Assembly (NCBI GenBank): GCA_035772735.1
Contig: JASDFA010000001.1
Location: 94,203,501-94,267,500, forward strand
Direction of reading: 5' to 3'
DNA from: Datura wrightii
Taxonomy: Eukaryota; Streptophyta; Magnoliopsida; Solanales; Solanaceae
DNA: 64,000 nt
In this document: positions 9,831 through 20,600 of the stretch, one piece after another
Numbering within the stretch: position 1 is the first letter of the stretch
Layout of the letters: every line of letters starts with the position of its first letter
Notes under the pieces: model-generated
The model's database searches: none
What the model saw: the letters and a program-made list of their open reading frames with translations, nothing else
Told to the model about the DNA's origin: nothing
Program-made: the position numbers and the translations under genes

Positions 9831-11287
9831 TGTCCGGCTGGTTCGGTATGTGTTAAAAACCGACACGCAAGTGTACGTGGTCAAACAAGTAATAAAGTGG
9901 CTAAGTAGCCAAGTATCGATCCAAGGAGGCTGCTCTGGATATGCAAAATTTCCTAGTTCACTATATTTCTATTCTATTTCTAACTATGCTAACAACTATC
10001 CAATCAAGAATTTAGGGAGTTTTGTTTCTAAACTAATTATATACTAAACTTAACAACTATTATTTACGTTGAATTCAGACAATGGATATGCTCATGCCAA
10101 GGTTAAGAACGAGTAATGGAGTTGATAATTATGATAATTTGGTCATCCTCTTCTTCATATTACTAGTCAAGAACGTTTTCCTAGAAATTAAAACTTCCGT
10201 ATTTAATTTCACTTTAGAATCATAAACCATTCGTCTACATTTCTGTGATCAAATGAAATTTATGACCTAACACTACAATTCCGGTTCCTAAATTGACTAA
10301 TACGGCTTTCAAGTATATTTCTATCAAGAAAGCACATCAAAACCCAATTTTCCCAAATCAAGTTAAGAACAATACCCTATTAATTCACAACTTTCCAATT
10401 TCATGCTCTCTCGAGTGAAATTGGACTTTTTAGATATACATTAATGGTGGCCAATCAAGAATGTACTAAGCACAAGAATTAATAGAACAATATGCAAGGA
10501 GAAGAAGAAACCATATCAATTATTACCAATAATCATTACACAAGTTCAAAACCTCAGCAAGAAAGGAATTAGCCACTCATTCTTGGATTAATCGTCCTAG
10601 AATGAGTGTAAATCATGCATACAATTGAAGGAAAAGAAGAAGGGAAGAGAAGAAAACTCTTATCTTTTCTATTCTTCAACTGCCACAAAACCACGTTCCT
10701 CTCTCCACTCCTGAACTCTCCTAAAAACTAGAACTAAAAAAAAAAAGACCCCTTTAAAAATAACCTAAGTGTGCTATTTATACTAGTGGGAAATTTTTCC
10801 CGGAATAACAAGCAACGTGTCACGGAGGCCAACGCGGAGCACGGCCTCCGTGACACGGTGTGGACGCGGACCTTCTCTGGAAATTTCAGGGTCCGGATAA
10901 TTGGCTTCAACGTGGCACGGAGGCCATCGCGGAGGCCTGTCTCCGTGCCACGGAGCTGTCGCGATGCCTCACTGGAATCTACCACTTAATTTCCTCTCCA
11001 GGCAGTGTACTACCGCGATGACAGCGTGGCACGGCGCCATCGCGGAGCCAGTGTAAAATGTGCCATCCGAGGTACGCTCGCATCCAAGTCCAACTCCGAC
11101 ATAGTTCCAACATGCATTTTTGCTCCTAAAAATCACATTATCCTGCAAAACAAATGCTAATCATGTTGGTTAGTATAAATTCGCATTTTATTACCAAATA
11201 CATGATATTATATACACATTGCACAACAAACAAGGTGAAAATGGTACGTTTGAGTATCACTTGGGCATATAAATCTGCCCAAGATCA
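9831..11287 (-). repeat. 5' LTR of element A
   Basis: 1457 bp, about 99 % identical to 1340-2795. The U3 palindrome has perfect 15-bp arms (10816-10830, 10843-10857) next to the TATA box near 10771-10783 on the minus strand. Further GC-rich motifs (CCATCGCGG, CGTGGCACGGAG) lie at 10911-11045. Confidence 0.96.
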
Positions 11288-11882
11288 CTCTCCACTTCTG
11301 AACTCAGCTCCAAAAAAAAACTAAAACTAAAAAACTCTCCTTTAAAAATAACCTAAGTGTGCTATTTATACTAGTGGGAAATTTTTCCCGGAATAACAAG
11401 CAACGTGTCACGGAGGCCAACGCGGAGCACTGCCTCCATGACACGGCGTGGACGCGGACCCTCTCTGGAAATTGCAGGGTCCGGATAATTGGCCTCAACG
11501 TGGCACGGAGGCTATCGCGGAGGCCTATCTCCGTGCCACGGAGCTGACGCGCAGGCACACTGGAAATTGCCAATTTTATTTCTGCCCAGGCAGTGTGCTA
11601 CCGCGATGGCAGCGTGGCACGACTCCATCGCGAAGCCACTGTAAAATGTTCCATCCAAGGCCTTTTCCACGCTCGCATCCCAGTCCAACTCCGACATAGT
11701 TCCAACACGCATTTTAGCTCCTCAAAATCACATTGTCCTGCAAAACAAATGCTAATCATGTTGGTTAGTATAAATTCGCATTTTATTACGAAATACATGA
11801 TATTATATACACATTGCACAACAAACAAGGTCAAAATGATACGTTTGAGTATCACTTGGGCATATAAATCTGCCCAAGATCA
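11288..11882 (-). repeat. Solo Athila-type LTR, second half
   Basis: Continues the LTR interrupted at 1339. It begins with the second copy of CTCTC and ends CCCAAGATCA, the plus-strand form of the LTR start TGATCTTGGG. It holds the TATA box and the palindromic module (arms near 11404-11418 and 11431-11445, with substitutions). Combined length with 457-1339 is about 1.47 kb, the same as the LTRs of A. Confidence 0.85.
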
Positions 11883-11971
11883 GGTAAGACTGTGACTTGA
11901 AAATCATTACAAGTCGTAGCCTCACCCATCATCTCTGTGAGCTTGGCACTCATCCTTTTTAAGGATCCTCC

Positions 11972-12253
11972 CTATTCAGTAAGCTGCTCCCTCATTACTT
12001 CCATATGCTCCAGGATCAGTTTTTCCATATTTCTTATTTGAGCAGGATGTTCCTCCTCTTCATTATTCCTGTAAGCATAAAAAACAATAGGAGGATTGTA
12101 ATTGAGGCTTGGGGAAAACGAATAAAAATTTGGACAACCATTCCAATGGCCATCTAGACCACCACATACACCACAAGTATAACAGTGTTGCCACAAGTAA
12201 GGTCCTCCACAATTTAGACAAGGATCACTAAAATATGAATACCTATCATTCAA
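11972..12253 (-). pseudogene. Cys/His-rich ORF fragment of element B1, next to its primer site
   Basis: Open for about 93 codons but with no ATG; a TGA lies upstream in frame. Two zinc-knuckle-like clusters are visible: CX2CX7HC and CX2CX5HX3C. A tyrosine- and proline-rich stretch follows, then an acidic, helical-looking tail containing HPAQIRNMEKLILEHME. It starts about 140 bases from the primer site, where gag should begin, yet I see no gag core, so gag was either lost or replaced. The sequence decays further downstream. Not assigned to a named family. Confidence 0.45.
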
Positions 12254-12390
12254 CTCATTTGTATACCAAGAATGTCATGTTAAAAAGAGTGGTATAATAC
12301 TAAAAAAAAAGGAAAAATAAAAATCTATACAATATATATATACTTGTGAAATAAAATTCGAACCTACAAACGATTAAGTAATATTCAAGG

Positions 12391-12408
12391 TCCCTAACAA
12401 TGGTGCCA
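12391..12408 (-). other. Primer binding site of element B1
   Basis: Minus strand TGGCACCATTGTTAGGGA, nine bases inside the LTR. A diverged form of the tRNA-Asp type site in A and E. Confidence 0.7.
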
Positions 12409-12417
12409 AAAACTTGA

Positions 12418-13851
12418 TGTCACCCGAGCGTGCACAAGCACACATGGTCATCGAGTAATATAGGATTGTTAAGTCCAGATATCTTACCCACAGGGACTTG
12501 TAAATTTAATCATTATAAGGTTGTACTTTGATTCACTAATCTACGAAATAAGTATAATAAAGATTGGTTTGGAAAATTAAACTACTAAAACTTCAAATGT
12601 AAAAATTAACTAAAATGAATGCAAGCTTGATTGTATTTCAATAATGATGACAGACTAGGGCAATGGCAGTTGGTGGGTTTCAGGTTGAGTTTTCCAGACA
12701 TAATTAAACTAGCATGATTCTTCCTACAGTTGTTAGTTGCAAGTTACTATCCCATTTCTTGCCACTATCCCTAACATCCAAGGACTATTTCATGAACCTT
12801 AACACCTATATCCCTATGGTCGCAGGAGAACAATGAAATAATGATTACGCCTACTTGTATTTCAACTAAATGGGGTTGAAGGGTATATCCCTATCCTCAA
12901 AAACAACTTCTATCCTATCACCAATGGGTTCAAGGTTCTTTGAATTTTCGTTCTATGTTTATTTAAACCTTTTTGATTCCCTTTCCCAAGTTCAATCAAA
13001 AATCAACAGATTACTTACAAAGTGATCAGTCTCATAAATAATAACTTAAAACAAATAAATACAAACAACCATAAAAGAAGAATCAAAACTAAATTAAATA
13101 ATTTGTCAAACAATCAACCATACACTATGGACACAACCCTAGAATATGAGTTTAGCCACTCATAGACATGCGAAAAAATAAATACTTAGTCATCATCATG
13201 CGAAAATACGAAGTAAATAAGAAAAAATCTAGTTGTACAACCTTGTCTTCCTTCCAAACTGCTTACAAGCTTTCATGAATGAACTACGGAATAAAAATGA
13301 GTAAAGACTGCTTCAAGCAGTCCAAAACTACTCCAAGAAGTCAAAAAAGCTACGTAACAAATGACCTAAGGCTTATATTTATAGATGAGCCTTCAAATAA
13401 CGCTTTTTCGCTTCAACACTTGGCTTTAAAATTAGCATTTTAGCCCTGTAATGGGTCTGGCGCACAACCCCTCCTATCTCGACACAGACTTATCAAATTT
13501 TCAGCAATTTTCAACTCCAGATAAGGCCCAGTGGCCGCCCTAGCTATACCACCAGCTTGAGAATATTTTCTCAAAAGTTTGAGGGCTGGTGTGGAGCGCC
13601 AACCATAGCACCAGATTGAGATTTTATTTCTATGAAGTTGACTTTGTTCAGGGCACTAGCCATAGCACCAAACCCGTCAGATTCTCAAATCTTTATTCCT
13701 TGCATCATTTAAAGCCCATTTTTCTTAGTTTCCTACTCAAATTGTTTGTAAGAGAATACAACACACACATGAATTTAAGCACAATAAGAACTCAAAACAT
13801 GATCAAATATGGGTAAAAACATGGCAAATGGGTGTGAAAACATGCCCAACA
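12418..13851 (-). repeat. 5' LTR of element B1
   Basis: 1434 bp, element-strand ends TG..CA. Same family as the LTRs at 26189-27646 and 54228-54543. TATA box at 13374-13383 on the minus strand. Upstream of it, 13430-13680 holds repeated GC-rich motifs of the type CTGGCGCGC / ACCATAGCACCA. The rest is AT-rich without ORFs. Confidence 0.85.
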
Positions 13852-13885
13852 TCAAGGAGAAGTAAACATTCTAATTTGAAGGTGC
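13852..13885. other. Short gap between B1 and H LTRs
   Basis: About 35 bases of AT-rich sequence with nothing recognisable; the first five (TCAAG) may be the B1 target duplication. Confidence 0.4.
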
Positions 13886-14821
13886 TGATGTGCCGGCATT
13901 TGACGGTGCATTTGATGCTTTTAACTACGAATAAATGTAAGTTCTTGAGTAACTTTTGTTAGATTTGGTTGTGATTTTGTTGAATCTACAAGAAAAAATT
14001 CTCAGGCTAAAGATGGTATGAAAAAGGCTTAGAAGGTCAAAGTGACAACAATTCCGACTGTCCGTCAACCTTGTGATGGCTCTTCAATCCCACCATAAGG
14101 CTTAAGAAGATCATCATGACATGCAATGGAAACTAACAGCTAATCTAGTGGCTCATCAACCTAGTGACGGAGCGTCAATGGTACCATCAAGCTTAAGCAG
14201 TAGCAGAATAAAAAGAGAGTTTTGACAGCCACAGTGATGGACCGTCAACTAGATAACGATCCATCAAGCCTGGCGTCACTATTGTACAAAATATGATATC
14301 TACTGGGTAAAAGTGATTTTCCAAGTGATGGACCGTCACCTTGTCGACGGGGCGACAACTTAGGCATCAAACGAAAATCAGGCTTTCAATTTTGAAGTGT
14401 AATTTTAGATTATCCTAGGTTATAAATGGAAGCTACTAGGTCTATTTTCAGTATTAGACTTTTGGAGAGAAAAGCATCTTCTTAGAACGTTACTTTCATA
14501 ATTCTTGAAAAGATTTTGGCTTATTTTGGGAATTACAATCAAGGTTATATATTTGCTTTGAAAGTTAAATCTTTTCTTATAAATATAATTTCTTGTGTAA
14601 TTCCAATCATCATATGTGGCTAAATTTCATCACTGGGGTTTTGTGTGATCCATGGTATATTATCACGAATATGGTGATTAACGTTGTGGATTTTTAGTGC
14701 AAATAGATGCATTGTTACTTCTTTTGTATTGAATGATTTCTAATGGTTGCAAACATTAGAATAAACCTTAGGTTTAACTTGCTTTAGTAAGAGGTATAAA
14801 ACCTAGAAAAAGGAGTAATAG
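13886..14821 (+). repeat. Solo LTR H, first half (split by element C)
   Basis: Start set by homology to the G LTR (54879 onward): TGATGTG, then a shared GCATTTGATGCTTTTAAC-like block. U3 holds repeated motifs of the type GTGATGGACCGTCA between 14046 and 14375, then TATAAATGG at 14421. It breaks at the AATAG duplication and resumes after C. No primer site follows its 3' end, so it is probably a solo LTR. The exact start is uncertain by a few bases. Confidence 0.65.
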
Positions 14822-17408
14822 TGTTATACCCCGTAGGATTTCCAGCACCTAGACGACCTATTCGCACATTGGTTAAGCGTATTTGTAGGCCATACGTGCT
14901 AAAGGAAGGCCCGGGAAAAGATCGGACGAGAAACCTGTCGAACTATCGCGGAAGGAGCTGAGGCAGAGCCCCTCCGTGATGGCGGCGTGTCACGGAGGTG
15001 AAGCCTCCGCGTTGGCTCCGTGACACGTTGGCCTCGTCCAGGCCCAAGTATTTAAAGCCCCACTTCGGTTTTAATTCATTTAAACTTATAAAATTTCCAG
15101 TGAAACAGAGAGGAAAAATCAAAGGAGAGAAAAGAACGAAGGGGGTAATATAATTTCGTCCGATTACACTGCCAAACGTCGTCCAAACTCAAATTAACCT
15201 CAGATACTGAGGTATTTAGCAGCAGAGAGCATTTCTACGGATTTAGTTTCGTGAAATACGGCCGACGAATCGTCGAGCTACCGAGCTAAGGTAAGTAAAA
15301 TTGCTCCAAACTAGTGTCTATGTGTTCCTAGCTGTGAAGTGAATATTTCTCCCTTCTGAACCTCTGAAAAATAGCGAGTTTTTGACCGTCTTTCGATAAG
15401 CCTAAGTTTAGGTTATAAATTATATCGAAAGTGACGTTGTTCTTTAAAATAAAGCTATATTTAGTATTAATTGACATATTTATAAATGCAGTTGGGAGAA
15501 ATAGTTGAAGTGTTGGACGAGTCTCGTCCGACAGACGGATAGTTCGAGGATAAGGTATGTAAAGCTAGTTTCCTCGGCAAGTTAGTAATCTCGGTATAGT
15601 AAAGTAATTTAAAGGCCAGTAGAATGTTCAGAAGTCATGTATTATGTTTGTTACAAATGTTGGTACGATATTAGAAGCATCAGGTTATAATTAGCATGAA
15701 ACTTGCTAGCACGATATAGATTCTAATACAAGTATTAGGAACTGCACAGCATGCTTAGTATGTGATGTAGTACGGAATGTTAGGATATTATCGTATTCAG
15801 TTGAAACCCAGTAAAACAATGTAATATCTGTAAGGCATTTCAGAAGTAGTATGATAGGTTAAAATGAAGTTTAGAAAGCATGTCAGAAATAGTAAATCAT
15901 GTTACTACAGAAACTCAGTATACAACATGGTTGTCAGAAGAAAAACTATACCTTGTTCAGCATTAGACTCAGTACAGTATGGCAGGAGATTATATTTATA
16001 CATATATACTATTATCAGTCTCAGCATGTATTAAGTACGTACATATTACTATCACTAGTTCAGCACACAGTATATATAAATACTTTACTACTATTAGCTT
16101 CAGTATGTGGGATATGCAGATAGTATTACTAGTTCAAACCATTGTATTATTTTGGGGTTGGATCACCTAGCATCCATGACCACCCCAGGGTTAATAGCTG
16201 TATCGACTCGTCTGCCAGAGGACGAGGATACGTCGCTCTATGGAGTGGCATGCCGTCCCACAGGGGACAAAGATGGGATGCTAGTTTTCCCCATATTGTG
16301 CCTTGGTCGGCCCTTACACACCCCTGTCGAGCGGTTACGCCCGGGTGTTGATTCCGGAGTCCTCCGGACTCAGGTACAGTTATAGTCAGGGGCTCAGCTA
16401 GCCCAAGTGCGTACCCAGGGGACCGGCAGGATGCTTATAGCTATTATAGGAGATGGGATGACCGGGGTAGGGGTATAGACTTTGTGCTGGTTGTACCTCC
16501 CGGCTTATGGGGGCCGGGTAAGGTTTGTGTGTGCTATGTTATGTTATGTTATGTTATGCCATGTTATATTAGATACGAGTAAATCGGCAGTAGAACGATA
16601 CATCTCCAGGTATGACTCCTACTCCCTCCAGTATTGTTAAGAGTAGGCATAATTTACATTATCAGACAGTTAATCTATTCCTCCCTATTTCAGTTTCATC
16701 AGTTGTATTGTTGTTTGCAGATATTTCTTTCAGTTATTGCCTTACATACTCAGTACCAGTGGTACTGACGCCCGGTGGGGCGCTGCATTACTTGCCTGCA
16801 GGTACTCATAGACGAGGAGGTGATCCCTTGTGATTCCTGTCAGCGATCGAGTATTCAGCTCCTGTCATTCGGAGACTGAATTCTAGAGGTGTATTTCATT
16901 TTCTTTTGTTGTACAGTACGGGTAGGTCGGGGCCCTGTCCTGATCATTTCTATTGTTATTCCTAGAGGCTTGCAGTCTGTATATATTTCCCTGTGGTCAG
17001 TTGAGCCGGTCGTGTGAGGTCGTGCAGTTGTATAGCTGTTAGTACTTCTACTTCTTTTGTGTTGGCCGTGTGGGGCCATAGCTTGACAGTAGTGGTGACC
17101 TTGCCAGTCATGTAGCTTTCCAGTATTTCATTGTTGAGTTACAGATAACTAGACAGCATGGTGGCCTCGTCGGCCCGCATAGGTTTCCCTATATTGAATG
17201 TGTTGTAGTTAGCTGATAGTGCAGGTACAGGTGGCTATAGGCCAGTTGGCCGGAGGCTGTGTTTACAGCCATTATATAGCCGGTTGGTTTCTTGGAATAG
17301 AGCCAGGGCCAGCCAAAAGCACCAGACGTGCTTAGGCTGGACCATCTAGCAGTCCAGAGTCTAGCAGGCACCAGGTGCCCGTCATACCCTCCAGGGTGGG
17401 GTGTGACA
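14822..17408 (+). repeat. 5' LTR of element C
   Basis: 2587 bp, same length as the 3' LTR. About 14 mismatches in the first 240 bp by eye; the rest looks closer. TATA-like GTATTTAAAG at 15049-15058 (the 3' LTR keeps TATATAA). A pentamer array (ATGTT)n lies near 16535-16555. Apparent ORFs inside the LTR are chance. Confidence 0.95.
14986..15060 (+). promoter_or_regulatory. Palindromic module and TATA box in the C 5' LTR
   Basis: Perfect 12-bp arms CGTGTCACGGAG (14986-14997) and CTCCGTGACACG (15016-15027) with an 18-base spacer, then the TATA-like box about 20 bases further on. An almost identical module occurs in the unrelated Athila LTRs of A and E. The 3' LTR copy is at 22811-22852. Confidence 0.65.
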
Positions 17409-17617
17409 AACTTGGTATCAGAGCCGGTCGTATCCAGGGAGTCTGCAAGCCGTGCTAAGTAGAGTCCTGTCCATGGATGTGTTGTGCACCACATACTATG
17501 GATAGGAGGCTACAAGGCATGATAGGATGGTTGTCTTTTATTCTTATTCAGTCGTGCTGTAGAGCAGTACAATATAGGGTTGAGTCCCTAAAAGCTTACT
17601 GTATTCTTTGGTTACAG
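15291..17617 (+). other. Possible leader intron of element C
   Basis: Donor CTAAG|GTAAGT in the LTR downstream of the TATA box and acceptor CTTTGGTTACAG| four bases before the gag ATG. Both sites are conserved in element F (donor near 51826 on the minus strand; acceptor near 49334). The donor is destroyed in the C 3' LTR (GTTAAG). If spliced, the RNA would lose the primer site and could serve only as gag-pol mRNA. Inference. Confidence 0.35.
17413..17425 (+). other. Primer binding site of element C (initiator tRNA-Met)
   Basis: TGGTATCAGAGCC four bases after the 5' LTR end, the standard iMet primer site of chromoviruses. Confidence 0.93.
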
Positions 17618-17620
17618 ATA

Positions 17621-20600
17621 ATGTCAGACCAACGACATCCTATCACAGGCTGGAGTTTAGATATTGCAGCAGGGGAAGGCACCAGCAGGATGCCTCACCC
17701 TCGTTTAGAAACAGCCCGATCAGAGGGCACTACAGAGGCATCGTCCCAGCCTTCTCAGCAGTCTCCACCACATCAGGAGCCACTTGGGGCGACACTACCT
17801 CCAGCAGTTCCTACACCGACACCTTCCGACCAGGAGATTAGGAGTGCGGTAGTTATGTTAGCACAGATGATGGCTGCTCAGCGTCAGTCAATGCCTTCTA
17901 CAGTTGCAGAGTCGTCAGGAGGGCGCGGTAGTTCGAGGGTCCGAGAATTTTTGGCTCTGAATCCCCCATAGTTTACAGGTACGTACCGGACAGAGGACCC
18001 TCAGGATTTTCTGGATCAAATGCAGAGAATTTTCAGGGTTATGCATGCCACGCCTACAGAATCAGTTGAGTTGGCAGCATTTCGGTTACGGGACATCGCC
18101 GTATTGTGGTATGAAAGCTGGGAAAGGTCCCGAGGGAGAGATGTTTCCCCTCCGACCTGGTCCAGCTTCTCAGGAGCTTTTCTGGATCACTATTTGCCGC
18201 GGGAGATTCGACAGGCCCGGGTAGACCAGTTCCTACATCTGGAGCAGGGGGCCATGAGTGTTCGGGAATATTCCTTGCGGTTTGATTCTTTGGCCAAGTA
18301 CGCACCGACCTTTGTTGATACCATGGCATCCAGAGTACACCGCTTTATCAAGGGGTTGAATCCAGAATATGTTGAGACTTTTATTACGGCTACACTGCGA
18401 GAGGACATGGACATCGCTCGAGTTCAGGCATTCGCCCAGAATATTGAGGGCATCAGACAGCGGCATCGGGAGATCAGAAGGGCCAATCAGGAATAGCGCC
18501 GCCGGGACAGGCCAGTTGAGTTATAGAGGGAGGCTCGGGGAGGACCCAGGCCACGATTGTTAGACAGGCCGCCCAGGCCCCCACCTCCACCACAGCCGTA
18601 GGGGGGTAGATTCAGCCGCAGGGGGCAGTCAGAGACTGGTAGAGGCTCGCAGATGGAAGATTCACCATTACAGAGGAGGGCGGAGCAGAGTAGGTATACC
18701 CTACCACTTTTCCCTATATGCAGTCGACGCCATCCTGGAGCATGCAGGTATGGCTCCACTGCATGTTATATTTGTGGCCAAAAAGGACATTTGATGAAAG
18801 ATTGCCCAGCCAGAGGTCGAGAGGACCGAGATAGACAAGATAGGGCATCTGCAGGGTCACGAGCCACAGCATCCTCGGCAGGGCGCAGGCCCTCAGTTTC
18901 AACAGGCAGGGGTCGGGGCAGATAAGAGGCCTCCAGTACTGGTGCGGGTCCAAGCCGCACATATGCTGTACCAGGGAGGCAAGATTCAGAAGCGTCACCT
19001 GATGTTGTGACAGGTATGCTAACTATCTGCTCACACCCTGCTTATGTATTGATTGATCTAGGGTCCACTTTGTTCTACATTACTCCATTTGTGGCACGAA
19101 AGTTCAATATTGCACCAGAATTATTACAGCAGCCCTTTTCGGTATCCACACCCATCGGTGACTCGATCGTGGCTAGCCGAATTTACCGGGGGTGTACGGT
19201 AGAGGTTGCCGACCGTCAGACCACAGTGGATCTGGTCGAGTTAAAAATGATAGACTTCGATGCCATAATGGGTATGGATTGGCTAGTGCCATGCTTTGCC
19301 AATGTCGAATGTTGGACAAAGACGGTCCGATTCCACTTTCCAGGAGAAGCAGTGCGGGAGTGGAAGGGCAGCACCGCTACGCCAAAAAGTAGGTTTATTT
19401 CCTACCTTCAGGCGAGGAAATTGATATCTAAGGAGTGTATTTACCATCTAGTCAGAGTTCAGAATGTCCGAGCAGAATCTCCGACACTCCAGTCTGTTCC
19501 GATAGTGAACGAGTTTCCTGATGAGTTACCTGGTATTCCCCCAGAAAGGGAGATAGATTTTGCTATTGACTTGTTACCAGGCACTCAGTCGATATCAATT
19601 ACTCCCTATTGTATGGCTCCTGTAGAACTCAGAGAATTAAAGGAGCAGCTGAAAGACTTGTTGGATAAAGGTTTTATCCGGCCTAGTACTTCTCCGTGGG
19701 GTGCACCAGTTCTGTTTGTAAGAAAGAAAGATGGCTTACTCTGTATGTGCATAGATTACCGGCAACTGAACAAAGTTACAGTAAAGAACAAGTACCCACT
19801 TCCCAGAATTGATGACTTGTTTGACCAGTTGCAGGGGGCCAGATGTTTTTCTAAGATAGATCTGAGGTCCGGATATCACCAGGTCCGAGTTCGTGAAAAG
19901 GACATTCCAAAGACTGCTTTCAGGACCAGGTATGGTCACTTTGAATTTCTGGTCATGTCTTTTGGGCTGACGAATGCTCCCGCAGTGTTTATGGATCTGA
20001 TGAACAGCATATTCAGACCGTATTTGGATCTGTTCGTGATAGTATTTATCGATGATATCCTAGTGTATTCTCGTTCAGAGACAGATCACCAAAACCATTT
20101 ACGAACAGTACTCCAGATCCTTAGAGACCGTCAGCTGTACGCCAAGTTTTCTAAGTGTGAGTTCTGGCTGAACTCAGTTGCCTTTTTGGGGCATATCGTG
20201 TCGGATGCTGGTATACAGGTAGACACACAGAAAATAGAGGCAGTCAAGACATGGCCTAGACCCACCACTCCGATCGAGGTTCGCAATTTCCTGGGTTTAG
20301 CAGGATATTATCAGAGATTTGTTGAAGGATTCTCCACTATAGTAGTACCTCTGACAAAGCTAACACAGAAAGCAGCGAAATTTCAGTGGACAGAGGCATG
20401 TGAGCAGAGTTTCCAAGAATTGAAAGATAGACTAACTTCCGCCCCAATTTTAGCATTGCCAGAGGGAACAGATGGGTACGCGGTGTATTGCGATGCTTCA
20501 GGTTTGGGACTGGGTTGTGTGTTGATGCAGCATGGTAAGGTAATTGCTTATGCTTCCAGACAGCTGAGGAAACATGAAAAGAACTATCCGACCCATGACC

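Larger units (their letters stand above)
1340..11287 (-). mobile_element. Complete Athila-type LTR retrotransposon A (non-autonomous)
   Basis: Two LTRs (1340-2795, 9831-11287) enclose a minus-strand interior with primer site, gag-protease ORF, an internal promoter-like block, a 3' ORF, a long untranslated tail and a polypurine tract. The ends are TG..CA on the element strand. Perfect 5-bp target duplication CTCTC at 1335-1339 and 11288-11292. Total about 9.95 kb. By eye the LTRs differ at about 15 positions over 1456 bp (near 1 %), so insertion is recent. RT, RNase H and almost all integrase are absent, so it must have moved with enzymes supplied by another element. It sits inside an older solo LTR of its own family. 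Confidence 0.96.
1..13851 (-). mobile_element. LTR retrotransposon B1, 5' part, truncated by window edge
   Basis: Minus-strand element whose 5' LTR (12418-13851), primer site and start of the interior are in the window; the rest lies beyond base 1. The interior (1-456 and 11883-12417) is split by a solo Athila LTR that in turn holds element A. Rejoining across the solo LTR gives a continuous, decayed minus-strand coding-like stretch, which supports one original interior. LTR sequence and primer-site type relate it to B2 (Athila/Tat-like). The distal end and target duplication cannot be tested here; the 5 bp outside the LTR are TCAAG (13852-13856). Confidence 0.75.

Noticed and set aside
14986..15027. 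Palindromic repeats as a CRISPR array, terminator or bacterial attachment site
   Set aside because: The context is plant LTR promoters, the spacing is not an array, and the duplications and polypurine tracts show retrotransposons.
15899..16385. Small ORFs shared by 15899-16385 and 23724-24265
   Set aside because: Duplicated only because they lie in the two LTRs of C; no recognisable protein.
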